Shown: positions 59,528-64,000 of the stretch, piece after piece
Numbering within the stretch: the first letter of the stretch is position 1
Layout of the letters: the number at the start of each line of letters is the position of its first letter
From: Typhlomys cinereus
Lineage: Eukaryota > Chordata > Mammalia > Rodentia > Platacanthomyidae
NCBI GenBank assembly: GCA_023101885.1
Contig: JALPQD010000393.1
Span: 1,736,001 to 1,800,000 of the forward strand
Reading direction: 5' to 3'
DNA length: 64,000 nt
The notes under the pieces: model-generated
Database searches by the model: none
Seen by the model: only the letters and a program-made list of their open reading frames with translations
What the model was told of the DNA's origin: nothing
Made by a program: the position numbers and the translations under genes

Positions 59528-59915
59528 TTTCACTACCAGTTGCTACAACAAAATACCTTAACCAAACAATTCGGGGGGGAAGAAAAGTTTATTTTCCAAT
59601 TCGTGATTCAAGTTTGTAGTTCACCATGACAAGGGAGTCACAGCAAATCTGAGGGACAGGTCGCATCATGCACAACAAGAGTCAAGAACAGAAAGCAAAT
59701 GATAAAATGCATTATGATTTTCACATCTTCCATCATTATGTAATCTTGAGCCCCCTGCTTAAGGAATGGTTCAGACCAAAATGGGCGATGTCTCCTCATA
59801 ATCAGGACAATCCTTTACCAGCAAGTCCAAAGATCAATCTTAACCTGGTGAATACTTCCCATGTGGGCCAAGACACCTTCCTGCTAAGCATTAGGTTGAC
59901 AGTTTAACACTAACC
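59528..59915 (-). mobile_element. LTR (ERVL/MaLR-like), nearly complete
   Basis: CCAGTTGCTACAACAAAATA, AGAAAAGTTTATTTTCCAAT, GAATACTTCCCATGTGGGCC and the right end TTGACAGTTTAACACTAACC span the whole family order in about 388 bp. No terminal duplication could be defined. Confidence 0.6.
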
Positions 59916-59984
59916 ATCACTGAATACAAAAAAAAAAGTGTAGCAGCCATCTTTCAATTCCTCTTTCTGAGCAAATTACTTATA

Positions 59985-60007
59985 GCTGCTGCTGCTGCTG
60001 CTGCTGC
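59985..60007 (+). repeat. (GCT)n trinucleotide repeat
   Basis: About seven to eight GCT/CTG units. Not in an identifiable coding frame. Confidence 0.9.
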
Positions 60008-60589
60008 CTCTCTCCACTCACATCAAACTCTAGCCATTTCAGTCTTCCAAAGATTTCTCAATACGAATGACTCCACAGACAACTTCCAGTGTTTCATCAC
60101 TACACTGGGACTGTTGAGGTATCCAGACTGGTAGACTAAGCAGATACTGTCTTCTCCATCTCTGAAGTGTGCAGAAAAGCATATACTTTACAAATCCTAT
60201 CTATGTAAATCAATCCAATGAATGTCATTTATAATATTTGGTACATACATTCTTTTGGCTCTATTCCTCTAAAGAACTCTCATTATTAAAGTGTCCCATA
60301 GTCAGGAAGTGGGAGCTTTTGTGCAGACTGAAGGAAAGTTCCACAGCTTAGAATGCTTTTTTCTACTACTTATGCTTAGCTCCTCTAAAAATCAAAACTT
60401 TTCTGAACAACTAGATAAAGAGGTCATTGTACTACTCTTAAATGTAATATATGCTCCCTCCAGCATTCCCACATCCCTTTCTGTCTTACAAATAGTCACT
60501 GTGAAGTACAATAACATGCTTAGAGGGCATTCTTTACGACTGGAATTAACACTGGTATGCTCAGCATTTAATTAGAGGCCTAAGCACAC

Positions 60590-60760
60590 AATGGTAAGGT
60601 AGAAGAGTCATACAGGATGGTTCTGACATATCCCTTGAGACTTCACAGGTACATAGACTCAAGTGCACATGTAATATACACCTGCAACCACATTTACACA
60701 TTTACACACACACATTCATACACACATTCATTCATCCTTACACAAATACATAAAAAGTTT
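60590..60760 (+). mobile_element. Possible SINE 3' end with CA-rich tail
   Basis: GACTCAAGTGCACATGTAAT is followed by a CA-rich tail (60680-60740). It resembles the 3' end of a rodent SINE, but the head is missing. Confidence 0.35.
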
Positions 60761-62917
60761 TTAAAAAGGCATATTTTAGTCTACTGCACTTGAAATGTCT
60801 TACATGGTTTCTTACATGGTTTACTATTCCATGACTTTTTTTAAATTGACTTACAGCCAGGCAACAGCAGACATGCTCTCTTCGAAATGTATTTTTAAGC
60901 AGAGAATATGAATAACTGATCATAACAGGCAAATATAATTCTGCATGAAAAATATGTAAATGTATACAATGTTCTGTGGAATGAAAGACAATGTGTTCAT
61001 AATAATGATTTAAAACAAAAGAGAAGAGAATAAACAATGTCCAGAGATATGTTTATACTGTGCATCAAACTAAGTGATTTTGCAGTTGCTGTTGATGGAA
61101 CATGAAGAGAACAGGTATGTGCAAGATCAGTAGCATCGTACCAAATGAGAGAGGTTCTGGAGTCCATGTCTGCAGAAACACAATTGAAATGGTTAAGGTT
61201 AAGGTCATTGCAAAATTCATCTGGATTGTGGTACAGAAAGATGTCCTCTTTAACTCCTTTGTCTTACTTACATTAGCCTTTGCAAATATACTGAAAAGCC
61301 CTCTCTCTGTTTACTAAAACATAGAAAATAAAAAGACACAATCAATCCCAAATAGGTGTGCAAAGGATGTCTTTCATTTAAAATTTGTGTTTTTTAAAAA
61401 TTGCATATATCTATATCTATATGAATGGCTGAATTTCATGGAGTTTTGTGATTTTCCATAAAGCATATTATTCTCCTAAAGAGATTAAAAAAGTGGAACT
61501 TTTGTGCAAAAATTCAGCAACCAAACGTTTGTTAGAGTATATGTCTCACTTTTGACTTGGGAACAGCCTATCTGCAACCATCCATAGCAAGGTGGGCAGT
61601 GAGTGTTTTTGACTCATGTGAGTTGTCCTCGTTCCCAACAATCCTGCTTTCTTTCCTGATGTCAAGAGCAACACCAAGATTCGTTTCAAGGAAAGTTTTT
61701 AGACTGAAACGGAAAATAAGCATGCTAATAAATTAAGGTTGTGTAATTGGCTTTCACTGAGTCATGTCTGGTCCTTTCCTTTGACACTGAAGATTTGATT
61801 TGGGAAGTAAAATCATCTGAATCCATGAAGTTGATATTGTTGTGTTGGCAATGGGAACCAAAGTCTCCTCAGAAATCAAAGACCGGGAGAATATTCCGAC
61901 TTGAAACAATTTCAAAAGTAATTTTCAGAAGCATTAATTTACAAAGTGAGTTTTAAAAGGACCCGCAATGACCCAGATGATTTTCATAAGGAAAAACACA
62001 ATTAAGGCATAACCAACAGGTTTTATGAATTATAAAACTTGTAATGTCAAGGCAGTGTAATAGGCAGTGTAAAATATAATTAAAAGTAAAAAATGTCACT
62101 CATTGTCAGTTGACTTTTTTATAAAAGTGTAGAATATTGATAGTTTTTCTAGTAAGTGGCTCTGAGACAACTGATAGTTGAGAGGAAAGTAAATAAGCCT
62201 AGTTTCTTCTTTCACCCAAGATAAAAACTAGTTTTAAATAAATCATGAATTTATACAAGCTGCTACAAGTATAAAATTTCTAAAATAAACTATAAGAACT
62301 TTTAAAAATCATAAAACTGACATTTTTAGTCCGTCTGAGCAATTTTTAGAACACAAAAACATAAATATAATATAAAATATAAGATAATTTTATTATAATT
62401 ATATAAATTTGTTTTGGGAAAGGCCCTACTAAAAACAAGGAAAACATATAAAGAGAAGAAATATCTACAAAATACATAATAAGCCAATGCTAGCAGAATG
62501 TTCAAAGGTCTCATGAATGAATACTAATCAATCTGATTTATGAACAACAAGGTGATACTGTGCAAACAGAATTGTATGAATGATTAGTATGATTAGTAAG
62601 CACATTAAAAGTTGTCAAGCATGTCTAGTCCTCTGGGAAATGCAAATTTTAACCTTGAGATTTACAGATTCACAATGCTCCATTTTAATGTGAATATGTA
62701 AGCACTGTGACTTTCATAAAATGTAACCGAGAGTATAATAGAGTACAAATACTGGGACTTTGTAATTACTTTGCTGTTTAAACAGAAATTCCATTGATGT
62801 ATTGTTTTAATAAAGCATGCTTTTGTACAGCTTGTGAATATTTAACTTTCATCAAACTATACAAATTCTTCAGCTTGTGTAGACTAACAAAAAGCATGGC
62901 AGGCAATGAGTTGCTTG
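60761..62917. other. Repeat-poor stretch, no gene recognised
   Basis: I recognise no repeat family or coding domain. ORFs at 60738-61037, 61102-61317 and 61747-61956 lack motifs. Very AT-rich at 62040-62430. Confidence 0.4.
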
Positions 62918-63175
62918 TTGCTATAATTTGAATACTTGCTTCCTCTTCAAACTCATGTTGAAACAAGACCTACAACAACTAGGTCATGAAGACGCCACTC
63001 CCTTGGATGAATTTGTAGAAAAATTGGAGGATTCTAGGCAAATCCTTTTCTACTTTTGCTGAGTTTTTTGTTTGTTTTTTATTATATGAGTCTGCAGCAC
63101 GAGAGTCTCAAAATTTGCTAAATACCAAGTTTTTGATTGTCAAGTTCCAGCTCTCTAGAACCACAAGGCATATAT
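62918..63175 (+). mobile_element. MaLR LTR fragment (MST/MT-like)
   Basis: TTGCTATAATTTGAATACTT, TAGGTCATGAAGACGCCACT and AGTTCCAGCTCTCTAGAACC follow the MaLR LTR order also seen at 51624. Truncated. Confidence 0.5.
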
Positions 63176-64000
63176 TTCTGATACTTAAGGATTGCTTACT
63201 GGGAAGATCGTTCAGCTTCATAATCTATTGTTGCACTAAATAGCTGATCCAATAACTTAATGGACGACAGGAATTTTACGGTATCTTTCAATGCTAGTTA
63301 CAGTAGTACATCATGACATGAGCCGTATCAGCAGGACTTAAAGGAGCTGGACATACCACATCTATGTGAAACACAGAAGGCAAGCTTGGGCCAGCCAACC
63401 TGCTACTGCTCAGTTCAGTTTCTATGACAGCAGAGAGCAATGCCACCCAAGGAACAGGTCTTCCCTCTTCTACCAAAAGCATTAAGACAATCTGCTGTGG
63501 GCTTGCTTAGATGCTGCCTTAGCAATATAATTTCTTTGAAGTGTTCTCATAGGCTCACCGCCTGAGTATCAAGTCGATAACGAGATTATCCATCATGGTG
63601 GTGTTTTGCATTATAGCACAAATGAACTAAGTCATTTGTCTCTTTCATAAGACTATCCTTGAAGTACCCCTTGATGTTTTAATGGTATTAAAATTTAAAT
63701 ACTATGCAAGCACTTCACATGTTTAATATATATTACATACAGAGAGACATGAAGAGAAACATATGCATATCAACCATGAATTAATCACAGCTAAGATATA
63801 GCCACACTTGTCACTTCTAAAACATTACATATCATTGTTATCCCTTTCAATAGAAAAGTCATGTGTAATAGCCTTGAAGAAGATTAATCGAGATAATGAC
63901 TTATCAGTGATGTTGTCAACAGAGGTTTCCTAACCTTCGAATTGCTTAGTGATGTGGCAAAATTAGTCCCTATATCACATGGTAGTTGTAAGTAATGAAT
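63176..64000. other. No recognisable feature
   Basis: Repeat-poor sequence to the window end; no domain in the ORF at 63294-63482. Confidence 0.4.

Noticed and set aside
59985..60007. GCT repeat as a possible poly-Ala/Leu/Gln coding tract
   Set aside because: Stops flank it closely in every frame considered and no gene context is visible.
1..64000. CRISPR arrays, operons, phage or plasmid systems
   Set aside because: Repeats are microsatellites and retroelements; nothing prokaryotic is present.

Overview
This is a mammalian, rodent-type nuclear genomic window: AT-rich, without operons, and filled with LINE-1 (L1), tRNA-derived SINE and LTR-retrotransposon remnants. I found no convincing cellular protein-coding gene, RNA gene or CRISPR array. 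All coding similarity I can support is decayed L1 ORF1/ORF2. The ORFs outside repeats are short, lack recognisable domains and look like chance. One ambiguous base (N at 38944) marks this as a genome assembly.

The SINEs have a B2/B3-type tRNA-like head (GGCTGGAGAGATGGCTCAG-like), and the old L1 3' UTRs resemble the rodent Lx type. This points to a mouse-like rodent (Myodonta). However, the commonest SINE here has a body unlike mouse B2, and B1 is nearly absent (one degenerate copy). A non-murid such as a jerboa, birch mouse or jumping mouse is plausible, but this is an inference with low certainty.

Layout. 0-12 kb: a GC-rich unclassified segment (about 260-500), a 190-bp local direct duplication (1383-1575 and 2305-2495), three minus-strand L1 3' ends and B3/B2-like SINEs. 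12-27 kb: SINEs, ERVL-like LTRs, an old L1 with a solo LTR inside it, and long unassigned AT-rich stretches. 27.7-38.1 kb: an L1 cluster. An outer plus-strand L1 (27709-36438, lacking nearly all of ORF2) is interrupted just before ORF1 by a full-length 6.3-kb minus-strand L1 (27909-34199). Both have target-site duplications (TSDs) that I could read. A third L1 3' end follows at 37169-38064. 38-48 kb: an old minus-strand L1, a 103-bp inverted templated duplication inside a SINE, a 280-bp purine tract, and an L1 with a twin-priming-type 5' inversion that holds a second solo LTR. 48-64 kb: further LTR and SINE fragments, nested SINEs with a perfect 19-bp TSD, microsatellites, and long repeat-poor stretches (49.2-51.5 kb, 60.8-62.9 kb, 63.2-64 kb).

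The elements do not form a pathway. The window is best read as layered retrotransposition and DNA-repair history in intergenic or intronic DNA. The most notable items are the nested L1 pair, the ORF2-less outer L1, the inverted templated duplication and a SINE family whose body I do not recognise as mouse B2.
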